Notes: generated by a model not told the origin, from the sequence alone. Counted from the stretch's first letter, positions 45,097-54,227 are shown. The stretch is DNA of 64,000 bases from Bacteroidales bacterium (GCA_016707785.1 JADJGZ010000019.1:36578-100577), one strand, 5' to 3'. A program made the numbers and translations.

Positions 45097-45243
45097 GACA
45101 TCTGGAGCAGATTACATAAGCGGTTTCATTTTGCATTCCGCAAGTTGACCAACGATTCGGAAATTCAAGAGCAATGTGAAGAGATTGTTGAACTGAGGGA
45201 TAGAACCTTGATCACCAAGATATAAGCTTCCAACAACCTAATT

Positions 45244-45549
45244 TCACAGGATAGTTAACTGAATTTTTCTTCCTAGCCCGATTTCAAAGATTTTAAATAG
45301 AGTTGATAACTGGATATCAGCTTTCCCATTTTCTAACCTGGATATATAACTTTTCTTAGTACCAATTCTTTCTGCTAATTGTTCCTGAGTGATCTTAGCT
45401 TCCTTTCTTGCTTCTTTTAGCATTTCGCAGATTACAAAATAATTTGCATTAGCCTCAAAATCATCTCTAAGAGTAGTTCCAATTTTACCATATTTTATAT
45501 CAAGCAGTTCATCAAATGATCTGGCTTTTTTTATTTCGTCTTTTTTCAT
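45244..45549 (-). CDS. XRE-family antitoxin (HigA-like)
   Basis: A 101-residue protein with a C-terminal helix-turn-helix (about 50-100): ITQEQLAERIGTKKSYISRLENGK, with the recognition helix in KKSYISRLE. It overlaps the upstream toxin gene by 38 bp, in the toxin-first order of HigBA pairs. It should neutralize the toxin and repress the shared promoter. It is clearly related to the antitoxin at the right end of the window (common LSTLF and GLG-K features). Confidence 0.88.
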   Translation of the reverse strand: MKKDEIKKARSFDELLDIKYGKIGTTLRDDFEANANYFVICEMLKEARKEAKITQEQLAERIGTKKSYISRLENGKADIQLSTLFKIFEIGLGRKIQLTIL

Positions 45550-45892
45550 TGTCCAATGAGTTAAAGTATTCTTTTTTTAGCCTGGAAGCTTTCTCTATTT
45601 CTGATTTGGGAGTTTTCCTGGATTTTTTCTGAAATCCATTGAATAAGACAACAATATTCTCTTGATCAAAACAGCAAAATATTCTGTAGATGTTTGAAGA
45701 ATATTCAACTCGTATTTCATAAAGGCCATCTGTGTCTTCAATTTGACACAAAAATTTACGAGAAATTTTCCCGACCTGTTTTATGACATTTAATACATAT
45801 TCGATCTTTTCCTGTACACGAACTGACTGTCCTAAATAAAAATCAATAAAATGAGAACCGTAGAAAATGATCTTTCTTTCTGTAGATTCCAT
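45512..45892 (-). CDS. RelE/HigB-type toxin (Gp49-like)
   Basis: A 126-residue protein of the phage-derived Gp49-like/HigB toxin family. It has VQEKIEYVLNVI, GLYEIRVEYSSNIYRIFCCFD and VVLFNGFQKKSRKTP, the last being the hallmark C-terminal motif with basic residues. Family members cleave mRNA on the ribosome. The start codon lies only four bases past the -7 box, so the transcript is near leaderless. Its paralogue lies about 17 kb away in the opposite orientation. Confidence 0.88.
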   Translation of the reverse strand: MESTERKIIFYGSHFIDFYLGQSVRVQEKIEYVLNVIKQVGKISRKFLCQIEDTDGLYEIRVEYSSNIYRIFCCFDQENIVVLFNGFQKKSRKTPKSEIEKASRLKKEYFNSLDNEKRRNKKSQII

Positions 45893-45896
45893 AGAG

Positions 45897-45927
45897 CAAA
45901 GTTAACTTAAAAGTTAATATTTTCAAA
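45897..45927 (-). promoter_or_regulatory. Promoter and operator of the first TA pair
   Basis: On the minus strand: TTTG, 19 bp, then TAACTTTG, a perfect bacteroidotal promoter. The spacer carries the inverted repeat TAACTT-N2-AAGTTA (45903-45916), whose end overlaps the -7 box by two bases. This is the expected antitoxin operator. The second TA pair has the same arrangement. Confidence 0.85.
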
Positions 45928-45965
45928 ATTTTATATTTCCCTATTCCTGGCAGAAAGAAGAAATT

Positions 45966-46131
45966 TCAGCCGGTTGGTTTTTCAAGCTCCACAATAATCA
46001 ATGTCACTTTCTTCAGAAAAAGTTCCATCAGAAAAAGAACCAAAAAGTCCAATTTCTTTAACCGAATAGTCTCTATAAAGAGTGGGTTTGAGCTCTTTAA
46101 GTTTAATTAATATGTCATTCTTCGAAATCAT
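45966..46131 (-). pseudogene. MNT-type nucleotidyltransferase remnant
   Basis: From the ATG at 46131 the minus strand reads ISKNDILIKLKELKPTLYRD, then SVKEIGLFGSFSDGTFSEES and DID. This is the N-terminal half of a minimal nucleotidyltransferase, with the GSF...D.D active-site signature. The frame then breaks (DYCGA-stop). Dropping one T restores DIDIVELEKPTG before a new stop, so the protein is both frameshifted and cut to about half its usual 95-105 residues. Such proteins pair with HEPN partners as antitoxins or AMPylators. No HEPN gene is adjacent. The rest of the gap up to 46399 shows nothing recognisable except TATTTTTG at 46373-46380, a possible -7 box for the next gene. Confidence 0.75.
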
Positions 46132-46399
46132 GATTCAAAGATAAGAAATATATAGATGGCCAACAAAATTGACTTTGATGCATTATATCTGACTTCATCC
46201 TGAAGAAAATTACTATGCATTTATACCGTTGCTGAATCATTTTGCGAAACTATGCGCCCCGGTATAACTTTTTTGATGTATTCCCTCAAATATTCAGGAT
46301 TACGAAAACATAAATAGGAATCCTTATTCAACAATTAGTTCAGAACCCGAATGCTCTAATGCTATTACTTCTTATTTTTGGTCTTGAAAACTATTATGG

Positions 46400-47947
46400 A
46401 TGAACCTATTCCCGAAACCGGGCATTCAGCGTTTTCGCAAATACCGCACTGTACTTGTGATCCTGCTGTTCCTGCCTGTCATTTTTATCAATATCCGGTC
46501 GAACCACGACTGGGGCGACGACTTCGCCCAATATATCCACCAGGCTGAAAATATAATTAAAGGAATCCCTCAGTCCCAAACCGGGTATGTATACAGCCAG
46601 GAAAACTATATCGGACCCACTGCTTATCCCTCCGGCTTTCCCATTCTGCTTGCACCGGTTTATGCCATTTTTGGTAATTCCATGCAGGCTTTTATCTTTT
46701 ATATTTCCCTTTTTTACCTGGCATTAGCTTTTGCAGTTAACTGGTTCTATAAAAAGCATTTTTCACCACTGGCAGCCATCGTCCTTGCTTTTATACTCAT
46801 TTATAATCCCCAGTTACTCCTTTTCAAACAGGAAGTAATGTCGGATTTGCCCTTCACTCTTTTCCTGGTGCTGGCATTTTGTTTTTATCCTGAAGTGAAA
46901 CCCGGGAAAACGAGATCTCTTGTATTGTTTGGAATCCTCACCGGGTTCATCATCATGATCAGATCGGTAGGATTTGTGCTGGTTATGGCTATTGCCGCCG
47001 ACCAGCTAGTCACCATCCTCCGGAAACGGAGCCAGGCTAAGATCAATCATGAACCTACTCCCCCCTTGCTGAAATCGATGGGATTTCCCCTTTTATTGGT
47101 CATGATACCTGTTTTCTTCTATTTCCTGGTTAACTCCCTGATTTTCAGAATTCCCTCAAGCGGAAGCCTGATGGATTACCTCTATTTCTATTATTCAGGT
47201 AATTTCCTCTTAACCATCCCCGACAACCTGGAACAGTATGTTGAAGTTTTCAGGTATATGTACACACCTGTTACCGGCGGATTCAGGTTCCTTTCACTGA
47301 TCCTTGGTTCAGCCTTCCTTACCATGGCATTACTGGGTTTTATCCGGAAGATTTCTACACGACTAGAGGTTTTCGATTACTTCTTTGTCTTTTATATTTT
47401 TATCCTTCTCGTTTTCCCGAATAATTATTCTGCCTACCGATTACTTATACCGGTGGGTTTCCTGCTATTATTCTATGCCGCCCAGGGCTTCAAGTCCATC
47501 CGGCTGGCTTTCTTCCTGAGCGGGAAAAACAGGGTGAGTTTGCTGGGCCTGCTGATCCTGGCAATGTTCATTCCCGGAATCATTAATGTTACTGCAGGTA
47601 AAAATACCATGATGGAAGGGCCTCAGCAGGAAGATGCTGTAGCTGCGTTTAAGTTTATCTCCGGAAATGTGGCGGATTCTTCTGTGATCGTTTTCTTTAA
47701 ACCCAGGGCTTTAGCCTTGTATACCGGTAAGCAGGGCCTTGCGGATCCTTTCACCGAAGATCCAACTGAAATACATATTCAACTTGTAAAAGCAAGTGCT
47801 GATTATATCCTGATCCATGAAGAACTCACCAGGGAATCCATGAAAAGATATACCCGGCTGCTGAAATCAAGAGCTCAACTGGTCTGGAAGAATAAAGGAT
47901 ACCGCCTGCTGAAGATCAACCCTCCAAATCCTGCAGAACAGTACTGA
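46400..47947 (+). CDS. GT-C-type membrane glycosyltransferase (GT39/ArnT-like)
   Basis: A 515-residue protein with about 11-12 membrane helices. An acidic DWGDDFAQYIHQAENI motif lies in the first outer loop (about 37-52), as in GT-C enzymes that use lipid-linked sugar donors. A soluble C-terminal region (about 410-510) follows. It would transfer a sugar from a polyprenyl phosphate on the periplasmic side. The acceptor is unknown. Its end overlaps the 3' end of recO by 32 bp in convergent orientation. Confidence 0.75.
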   Translation: MNLFPKPGIQRFRKYRTVLVILLFLPVIFINIRSNHDWGDDFAQYIHQAENIIKGIPQSQTGYVYSQENYIGPTAYPSGFPILLAPVYAIFGNSMQAFIFYISLFYLALAFAVNWFYKKHFSPLAAIVLAFILIYNPQLLLFKQEVMSDLPFTLFLVLAFCFYPEVKPGKTRSLVLFGILTGFIIMIRSVGFVLVMAIAADQLVTILRKRSQAKINHEPTPPLLKSMGFPLLLVMIPVFFYFLVNSLIFRIPSSGSLMDYLYFYYSGNFLLTIPDNLEQYVEVFRYMYTPVTGGFRFLSLILGSAFLTMALLGFIRKISTRLEVFDYFFVFYIFILLVFPNNYSAYRLLIPVGFLLLFYAAQGFKSIRLAFFLSGKNRVSLLGLLILAMFIPGIINVTAGKNTMMEGPQQEDAVAAFKFISGNVADSSVIVFFKPRALALYTGKQGLADPFTEDPTEIHIQLVKASADYILIHEELTRESMKRYTRLLKSRAQLVWKNKGYRLLKINPPNPAEQY

Positions 47948-48650
47948 GGATATGATGCGACTTCATCTCCCCGAATGCTGGCAGATGCAGACGGAAATAT
48001 TCAAGCACCCTTTCAAGCAGAAACATCCTGCTTGCATGATCAAAATAAGGAAAAGGGGTTTCGGGGTCGGTACTTAAAAGCTCCGACAGATACTTACTAT
48101 ACGGGGAAGCAATGTAATACGGATGGTCCGGACACTGACTGCTGAATTCTCCTTCCTGCATATCGAAAAACCCCTCCGCTTCCGAGAAATTGTTCTGCGG
48201 TTCAAAGCCAAGGAATCCGGCCAGTCTGAGTGAAAAAAGAATGGGGTATAAAGCGGTTTGCTGACTGCCTGAATCAAGTTCTTCTATGGACTGACTGATG
48301 AAAGCAAATAGCTTCTTATCCGGCATTTCACCTCGTATCGACCGGTATAGCAACTCATTCATGAATAACAATACTGAACTCCTGGCAATATCACCTGCTA
48401 TCACATTGAACTGACGGTGAATGGAGACTTCCTTTATCAGGCGCAGACCCGCATTTTCCTTACCATAAGACACAATATCGAGCACAGAAAGGGGCCCGAA
48501 CAGGTTCTTCTTGATCTTCGCTCCTTTTTTCCTAACTCCTTTAACGATATAGGACTGGAGCCCGAATTGTTCTGTAAAAGCCTTAACAATAAGGCTTGTC
48601 TCAGAATAATCGGCCTGGTAAAGGACAATTCCTGTGGTGGAAATGAGCAT
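47916..48650 (-). CDS. recO: DNA repair protein RecO
   Basis: A 244-residue RecO. The N-terminal OB fold has GIVLYQADYSETSLIVKAFTE and YIVKGVRK, then LSVLDIVSYGKENAGLRLIKE. A helical C-terminal domain contains the usual LxLAGFLGFEP segment. RecO loads RecA in the RecFOR pathway. The zinc-finger Cys of many RecO proteins are not evident here (only single Cys residues), which is common in Bacteroidota. It lies 22 bp downstream of porZ. Confidence 0.92.
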   Translation of the reverse strand: MLISTTGIVLYQADYSETSLIVKAFTEQFGLQSYIVKGVRKKGAKIKKNLFGPLSVLDIVSYGKENAGLRLIKEVSIHRQFNVIAGDIARSSVLLFMNELLYRSIRGEMPDKKLFAFISQSIEELDSGSQQTALYPILFSLRLAGFLGFEPQNNFSEAEGFFDMQEGEFSSQCPDHPYYIASPYSKYLSELLSTDPETPFPYFDHASRMFLLERVLEYFRLHLPAFGEMKSHHILSTVLQDLEG

Positions 48651-48672
48651 TTCCGGGAGTAAGTGTTAGCAC

Positions 48673-50997
48673 TTATTTATTAATAAACAGGATCTTCGCC
48701 ACCGATTTCTTGGAACCATCGGCATTGGTGATAAATACAATGTAAACCCCAGTCCTGACGCGGTCGCCATCAAGGTCTTTGCCATCCCATACCACGCGTC
48801 CGCCTTCTGCCATCGTCTCCCAAACCAGGTTCCCACCCATATCTGTGATTTTTACATTCGATTCAGAAACAAGGTTAGTGATTGCAATAGGGCCGGTATA
48901 ATCTTCCCGCACAGGGTTTGGATAAACATAAACCGAATCAAGCTCTGCAGCAGGCGGTTGGGAGGCATCCTTATAAGATACAATGCCATTGGCTGTGCCA
49001 AAAAACACTTCCCCATCAGAAGCTACCTTAATACCAGTGATGGAATTGGAAAGGAGCGGGCTGTTTTCTTCTGTAAAATGATAAATTTCTTTTGAGCCAT
49101 CCGCTGACATCAGGAAAACCCCTGATTTATCAGTACCCAGCCACTTTTCATTATTCCCGTTGATCGCAATGGCTGTTACTGCTTCAGTTTCCAACAGCGG
49201 ATGCAAAAAGCCCTCTTCTTCCACCTGTATGATCTGGGCATCATAATTCCCCCCTTCAAAAACATTCTCCGGGGAATAGATTACCGCTACACCCTGGTCA
49301 CTACCGATCCAGAGTTGCCCATCCATATCCACGGCAAGGCTGGCAATACCATTTCCCGGCAAATCACCGTTACCAGGGGCATTGGTGAGTTTACGCACCT
49401 GGTCGTCGGCTGCGTTGTCAAGGGTATTATTATCATTAAATACAATCAGTGAAAGGTCGCGCACCTGCATCCATTTCTGGTTGGAATGGTCGATAGTAAC
49501 AGCTCCTACATCTATCCCCGTGCCATAAGTGCCCAGATTAAAGGATTTCCACTGTCCATCAGCTTTCTTTACTGAAAGGATATTTGCAGCAGTTGAATTG
49601 GTTACCCAAAGATTCTGGTTTCCATCGAAAGCAGCTCCTCCAACAAAAATCATATCTGATGCATTGATTGAATACTGAAGAGAACTGTTCTCCGGGGTAA
49701 ATGAATTGACAATAGCTCCATCATTGACCTCCAGGAAGCCATAGCCCCAACTGCCTATATAAGCATGATTGTCATCCTGTGGATCAGCAGCAATACTGAT
49801 CAGATCCCTCATTTCCCCAAGAGAAGGGGTGTTGGCCATGTTAAAGGAACTCCAGCTCTCATCTTCAAAGGTATAATATTGAGCAGCCGAATAAAGATTC
49901 CCGAAAGAGGCATTTCTTCCACCGGGCACGGCCCATAAAGTTGTACCCGAAATTCCCATTGCAGCCACCTGCGAATTGATCGGGCCATTGATAAGATATT
50001 GCTGCCCTGTAAAGGTTTCATCGATTTTCCATAAGCCTTTATCATTATCTGCAATCCATAAATCCCCGTTTTCATCATAACGGGCATCGTTCGGACGGAT
50101 ATTCCCGGGATTGTAGGAATAATAACTGCTTTCAGGGGAACCATCAGACTTAAAGACATCAACCGTCAGATAATTACACACCAGCAACCGGTCGTTGGAA
50201 ACAAGCATACTGGTGCGGTTGGAGTGATTGGTCGGATTGAAATATTCCCAGCCTGACTCCTTCTTTACATATAATGAATCCTTATCCCAGACCATCTTTG
50301 TGGAATTGGCATAAATCCTTCCACCGAAAGCGGCGATAAGGTTATAATTATTATCCGGAGCAGGCAGTCCGCTTTCCTTTACCCAATTGTCGAAATAAGC
50401 CAGGTTTGTTGATGCATCAGCAGAATAAATCCCCTTCTCGGTTGCGGCATAGAATCGATTATCATCGCCTTTTGTCAGTGCATTCACATTGATTTGTGTC
50501 CCCAGCGGACCAATCAGGTAGGTATCATGAATCTCTTCCCTTTCAATATCCAGCACAACAATGCCAAATCCACAGGACAAATAAGCATACTTCCCGGAAA
50601 TTAAAATCTTGTTGATGGTTTTATTCCCCAAAATTGGTTTGCGTTTGATATCAGGAATATTGATCACCACTTCATCTTTGATCAGGTCAACATTAGTGTT
50701 GGAATATGCGATAACCAGTGTATTCTCTTCATTACTATAAGCAATGCAGCTGATTCCGACATCTGATAATCCGTTTACCTTATTCCTCCTGCCGATGCTG
50801 TTATCAGTTTTGTCAAAATAATAAATACTGCTGGCTGTTGCTGCATAAATACGGTCATCACCAGTAGCAACACTGATGGCTTTATAATAGGGAAGGTGGT
50901 CGCGCCACTGCCCGATACCTATGACTTGCGCCTGAAGCAGGCTGCTAAAAAAAGAAAAAATAAGGGCAAGCAGCACTATATGGGTTCTGTAATTCAT
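48673..50997 (-). CDS. porZ: PorZ-like T9SS surface protein
   Basis: A 774-residue protein with a signal peptide (LLALIFSFFSSLLQAQ) followed directly by IGQWRDHLPYYKAISVA, the typical PorZ start. Two seven-bladed beta-propellers follow, with repeated blades such as DDRIYAATASSIYYFD, LWIADNDKGLWKID and LWIGSDQGVAVIY. The end is a T9SS type A C-terminal domain (VYPNPVREDYTGPI ... GVYIVFITN). In Porphyromonas gingivalis PorZ sits on the cell surface with PorU, PorV and PorQ and supplies anionic LPS for cargo anchoring. Placement next to recO supports the call. Two-component-regulator propellers are the main alternative, but no kinase domain is present. Confidence 0.85.
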   Translation of the reverse strand: MNYRTHIVLLALIFSFFSSLLQAQVIGIGQWRDHLPYYKAISVATGDDRIYAATASSIYYFDKTDNSIGRRNKVNGLSDVGISCIAYSNEENTLVIAYSNTNVDLIKDEVVINIPDIKRKPILGNKTINKILISGKYAYLSCGFGIVVLDIEREEIHDTYLIGPLGTQINVNALTKGDDNRFYAATEKGIYSADASTNLAYFDNWVKESGLPAPDNNYNLIAAFGGRIYANSTKMVWDKDSLYVKKESGWEYFNPTNHSNRTSMLVSNDRLLVCNYLTVDVFKSDGSPESSYYSYNPGNIRPNDARYDENGDLWIADNDKGLWKIDETFTGQQYLINGPINSQVAAMGISGTTLWAVPGGRNASFGNLYSAAQYYTFEDESWSSFNMANTPSLGEMRDLISIAADPQDDNHAYIGSWGYGFLEVNDGAIVNSFTPENSSLQYSINASDMIFVGGAAFDGNQNLWVTNSTAANILSVKKADGQWKSFNLGTYGTGIDVGAVTIDHSNQKWMQVRDLSLIVFNDNNTLDNAADDQVRKLTNAPGNGDLPGNGIASLAVDMDGQLWIGSDQGVAVIYSPENVFEGGNYDAQIIQVEEEGFLHPLLETEAVTAIAINGNNEKWLGTDKSGVFLMSADGSKEIYHFTEENSPLLSNSITGIKVASDGEVFFGTANGIVSYKDASQPPAAELDSVYVYPNPVREDYTGPIAITNLVSESNVKITDMGGNLVWETMAEGGRVVWDGKDLDGDRVRTGVYIVFITNADGSKKSVAKILFINK

Positions 50998-51269
50998 TCG
51001 GATGATTATTGAGCAAGGTTGATCTTATGATGAAAAACGGTTTGATTCATGAGCAATGAATCTATAAAGGAACGTTCAGGGAATAAAAAGTTGTATCATC
51101 TTTACAATATTACAATAAAAAAGAATAATGGAAAATGAATGTCAGCCTTCAGGCCCAGGATCAATTGATGCTTACCAATCGTCTCAATATATTTTCTTTT
51201 TTTTGTTATTCAGGTAAGGGTATTTTCACTTTCCTGTGTATGATAAGTATTCGTTGACTAAATAATCCT

Positions 51270-51533
51270 ATGAAAAACGCTCTTTTAAAAGAAATCGCAC
51301 TCAGTGAAGCCGGGCTGATTTTTAACCCGGTAACCGGTGAATCCTTCACGGTAAACCCTATTGGAATCAGTATACTAAACCTCCTGAAACAAGGAAAGGA
51401 TCTGGATACGATCTGCCAGTTGCTGCTGGAAGAGTATAATGTTGAAGCTGCCATCGTTGAACGCGATGTGATGGATTTCATCAGTCTGTTGAAACAATTT
51501 CAATTAACCGGGCAGGATGAAAAGGAAAATTAA
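51270..51533 (+). CDS. PqqD-like peptide-binding protein
   Basis: An 87-residue protein of the PqqD/RiPP-recognition-element fold. It begins with beta strands (LIFNPVTGESFTVNPIGISI, where the N-T-G-E core and the PxG turn are typical) and continues with a helical bundle (LLKQGKDLDTICQLLLEEY, VERDVMDFISLLKQF). Members bind leader peptides for modifying enzymes or serve as small carrier-like chaperones. It overlaps the ATP-grasp gene by 17 bp, so the two proteins are made together. A 40-codon frame ends 12 bp upstream, but it has no support as a precursor gene. Confidence 0.8.
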   Translation: MKNALLKEIALSEAGLIFNPVTGESFTVNPIGISILNLLKQGKDLDTICQLLLEEYNVEAAIVERDVMDFISLLKQFQLTGQDEKEN

Positions 51534-52566
51534 TATAGCTGTCACAGGGCTTAATGCCATTGATAGTCCGGGGCCGGGTGTACCTGTAATACGGGGTTTG
51601 CTTGAGGCTAAATCCTTTGATGCCCATGTTATCGGGCTTGCTTATGAATCATTGGAGCCCGGAGTTTATATGAACAACCATGCCCATCGTTCTTACCTTA
51701 TTCCCTACCCCACTGATGGCATTGATGCATTGCGGGACCGGCTCCTGTATATTCACAGCAAAGAGATGATTGATGTGATTATCCCGAATTTTGATGCAGA
51801 GCTTTTCTCCTTTATGAAACTGGAACCTGAACTCAGGCAGGCAGGGATTCATATGTGCCTCCCGACTTTTGACCAGTTTGAAGAGCGGCAAAAGGTCAAT
51901 CTCACCGATTTTGGTAAGAAATACAATATCCCTGTACCTGAAGGTATTGCTGTTTCTTCTGTCAGGGAACTCGAAAAAACCTGTAAAGACCTAAAATACC
52001 CTGTTATGGTCAAGGGCAGGTATTATGAAGCATTCGCTGCCTACAATTTTGAACAGGCAAAGGGGTATTTCGCTAAGATCAGCTCAAAATGGGGACTTCC
52101 CATCGTGGTACAACAGTTTGTAAGAGGTACAGAACTGAATGTAATTGGCCTGGGTGACGGACAAGGAAACACCCTGGCTGCTGTCGCCATGCGCAAACAG
52201 TACATCACGGATAAAGGAAAAGCATGGGCCGGAATTACCATCAATGATCCTGCCTTGATTCAGATGACCCGCCATTTCATCACTTCCACACATTGGAGAG
52301 GGGCTTTTGAACTTGAGATTATGAAATCAGAAGATGGGAAATACTACCTGATGGAGATAAATCCCAGGATCCCGGCATGGGTTTACCTGGCCATTGCAAC
52401 CGGACAAAATATCCCGGAATCAATTGTTAACCTGGCGATGGGAAATGAAGTAAAAGCCTTCGATACCTATGAAGTGGGGAAAATGTTTATCCGATACTCC
52501 TATGATATGATTGTCGACCGATCCAACTTTGAAAAATTCTCAGTGTTCGGTGAGTTGACTCCATGA
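51517..52566 (+). CDS. ATP-grasp ligase
   Basis: A 349-residue enzyme. A Rossmann-like N-terminal domain (INIAVTGLNAID) is followed by the ATP-grasp core: PVMVKGRYYEAF and VVQQFVRGTELNV for ATP binding, then FELEIM and YLMEINPRIPAW, which hold the Glu and Asn that bind magnesium. It resembles the carbamoyl-phosphate-synthase-like branch, which activates carboxyl groups as acyl phosphates and joins them to amines or thiols. Overlap with the PqqD-like gene and the following PLP decarboxylase suggest that it attaches an amino acid to a peptide or carrier (inference). The substrate cannot be read from sequence. Confidence 0.85.
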   Translation: MKRKINIAVTGLNAIDSPGPGVPVIRGLLEAKSFDAHVIGLAYESLEPGVYMNNHAHRSYLIPYPTDGIDALRDRLLYIHSKEMIDVIIPNFDAELFSFMKLEPELRQAGIHMCLPTFDQFEERQKVNLTDFGKKYNIPVPEGIAVSSVRELEKTCKDLKYPVMVKGRYYEAFAAYNFEQAKGYFAKISSKWGLPIVVQQFVRGTELNVIGLGDGQGNTLAAVAMRKQYITDKGKAWAGITINDPALIQMTRHFITSTHWRGAFELEIMKSEDGKYYLMEINPRIPAWVYLAIATGQNIPESIVNLAMGNEVKAFDTYEVGKMFIRYSYDMIVDRSNFEKFSVFGELTP

Positions 52567-52685
52567 TGGTGATCCTTTTTCATTTGATGTTTAAACAGAT
52601 TCAATAATATAAATACATTCTGCAAGTGGTTACACCTGGCTATGTACCACTTAATAAAGCAGAACCATTCAATCTCATACCCTCT

Positions 52686-54032
52686 ATGACTAAAAAAGCT
52701 TATGAACGCCCGTTGATAAAGAAACTGGAAACGGGTATGCCGGGAAAATTCGGCTTACGAAATGACCTGGCACCTACTACCCATATCGATGAGGTAGCCG
52801 TGAAGGACTTAATGGAAAAATTCGGTTCCCCTCTTTTTGTAATGAGTGAACGAACCATTGTCCAAACGCTGAATAAGGCTAAAAGGGCCTTTAATACCCG
52901 TTATCCCAGGGTGCAGTTTGCCTGGTCATATAAAACCAATTACATGGATGCCATATGCAGGATTTTCCACCGGGAAGGTGCCTGGGCAGAGGTAGTTTCA
53001 GGTTTTGAATATGAGAAAGCATTAAGGAATGGTGTGGATGGGAAGAAAATCATTTTCAACGGACCTGAAAAATCAAGGCCTGACCTGGAAAAAGCCATTC
53101 GCAATGATTCTCTGATCCACATCGATCACCTGGATGAATTGTATGAACTGGTAGAAATAGCCGGCGAATTGAATGTGAAACCCAGGGTAGCTATCCGAAT
53201 TAACATGGATACAGGGATTTATCCCCAGTGGGACCGGTTTGGCTTCAATCTCGAAAATGGACAGGCCTGGGATGCCATTAATAAGATCATGCATTCCGGT
53301 AAAATGGAGCTGGTGGGCTTACATTGCCATATCGGAACTTTTATCCTTAGTCCGGGAGCTTACGGAATCGCAGCAACCAAACTGTCGCAACTGGCGGTGG
53401 ATATCAGGACAAAATATAATGTTACCGTAAAGTACCTCGACCTGGGAGGAGGGTTTGCCTCAAAAAATACCCTGAAAGGTTCTTATCTGCCCGGGCCTGA
53501 TATCAATCCGGGATTTGATGACTATGCCGAAGCCATTGCTACAAGTCTGCATAACTCCGGCTTTGAAACGCATGAACTTCCTTTGCTGATCCTGGAAACA
53601 GGCAGGGCATTGATTGATGAAGCCGGTTACCTGCTCACCACGGTATTAGGCAATAAACGCCTGGCTTCCGGAGGCCGCTCAACCATCATTGATGCCGGAG
53701 TAAACCTGCTATTCACCTCTTTCTGGTACGACCATAAAGTTGCACCGGCTCAATCATTTTCACTTTACAGGGAAGAAACCCTCATTTGTGGTCCTCTATG
53801 TATGAATATTGATGTGATCAGGAATGCCATAAGTCTGCCTCTTTTAAACAAAGGTGATCGTTTAGTGATTTTCAATACCGGGGCTTATAATATGACCCAG
53901 TGGATGCAATTCATCACCATGCGCCCGGCTATTGTTCTCATCCGAACCAATGGAGAAGTCCACCAGATCAGGAGAAAAGAGGAGATCGAAACCCTGACAA
54001 ATTCCGAAATTGTTCCCGAGTTTCTCTTGTAG
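52686..54032 (+). CDS. LysA-like PLP-dependent decarboxylase
   Basis: About 448 residues from the ATG at MTKKAYERPL; a GTG 60 bases upstream is also possible. It is a fold-III (alanine-racemase-like) amino-acid decarboxylase. The PLP Lys is in FAWSYKTNYMD (about 85). HIDHLDEL, LVGLHCHIG, LDLGGGFA and LILETGRALIDEAG form the PLP phosphate pocket. The second-subunit Cys/Asp site is in CGPLCMNIDV. It is close to diaminopimelate decarboxylase, but the SYKTN lysine motif differs from the usual VKAN, so another substrate such as glutamate, ornithine or lysine is plausible. It follows the ATP-grasp gene and forms a three-gene cassette with it. Confidence 0.85.
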   Translation: MTKKAYERPLIKKLETGMPGKFGLRNDLAPTTHIDEVAVKDLMEKFGSPLFVMSERTIVQTLNKAKRAFNTRYPRVQFAWSYKTNYMDAICRIFHREGAWAEVVSGFEYEKALRNGVDGKKIIFNGPEKSRPDLEKAIRNDSLIHIDHLDELYELVEIAGELNVKPRVAIRINMDTGIYPQWDRFGFNLENGQAWDAINKIMHSGKMELVGLHCHIGTFILSPGAYGIAATKLSQLAVDIRTKYNVTVKYLDLGGGFASKNTLKGSYLPGPDINPGFDDYAEAIATSLHNSGFETHELPLLILETGRALIDEAGYLLTTVLGNKRLASGGRSTIIDAGVNLLFTSFWYDHKVAPAQSFSLYREETLICGPLCMNIDVIRNAISLPLLNKGDRLVIFNTGAYNMTQWMQFITMRPAIVLIRTNGEVHQIRRKEEIETLTNSEIVPEFLL

Positions 54033-54227
54033 AAACACCTCCAAAAGGATACATTATGTTTTTTAAAACTTGAGGTCGTATGTTTTCTTTGCATAATTTT
54101 AGTATCTTCACCACCGAAAATAACAGGAAGGGCTTCCTCTTATGTTCGACCGGGCATAATTTATTGTCGTCCGGTTGCATGGAAATCCGGCCTGTTGCCA
54201 TGCAACTTTTAACCCAATTTCACCTCT

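Noticed and set aside
45097..45235. Short plus-strand frame ending EEIVELRDRTLITKI between lysS and the TA pair
   Set aside because: Open for only about 45 codons without a start codon; I cannot link it to any family, and it may be chance.
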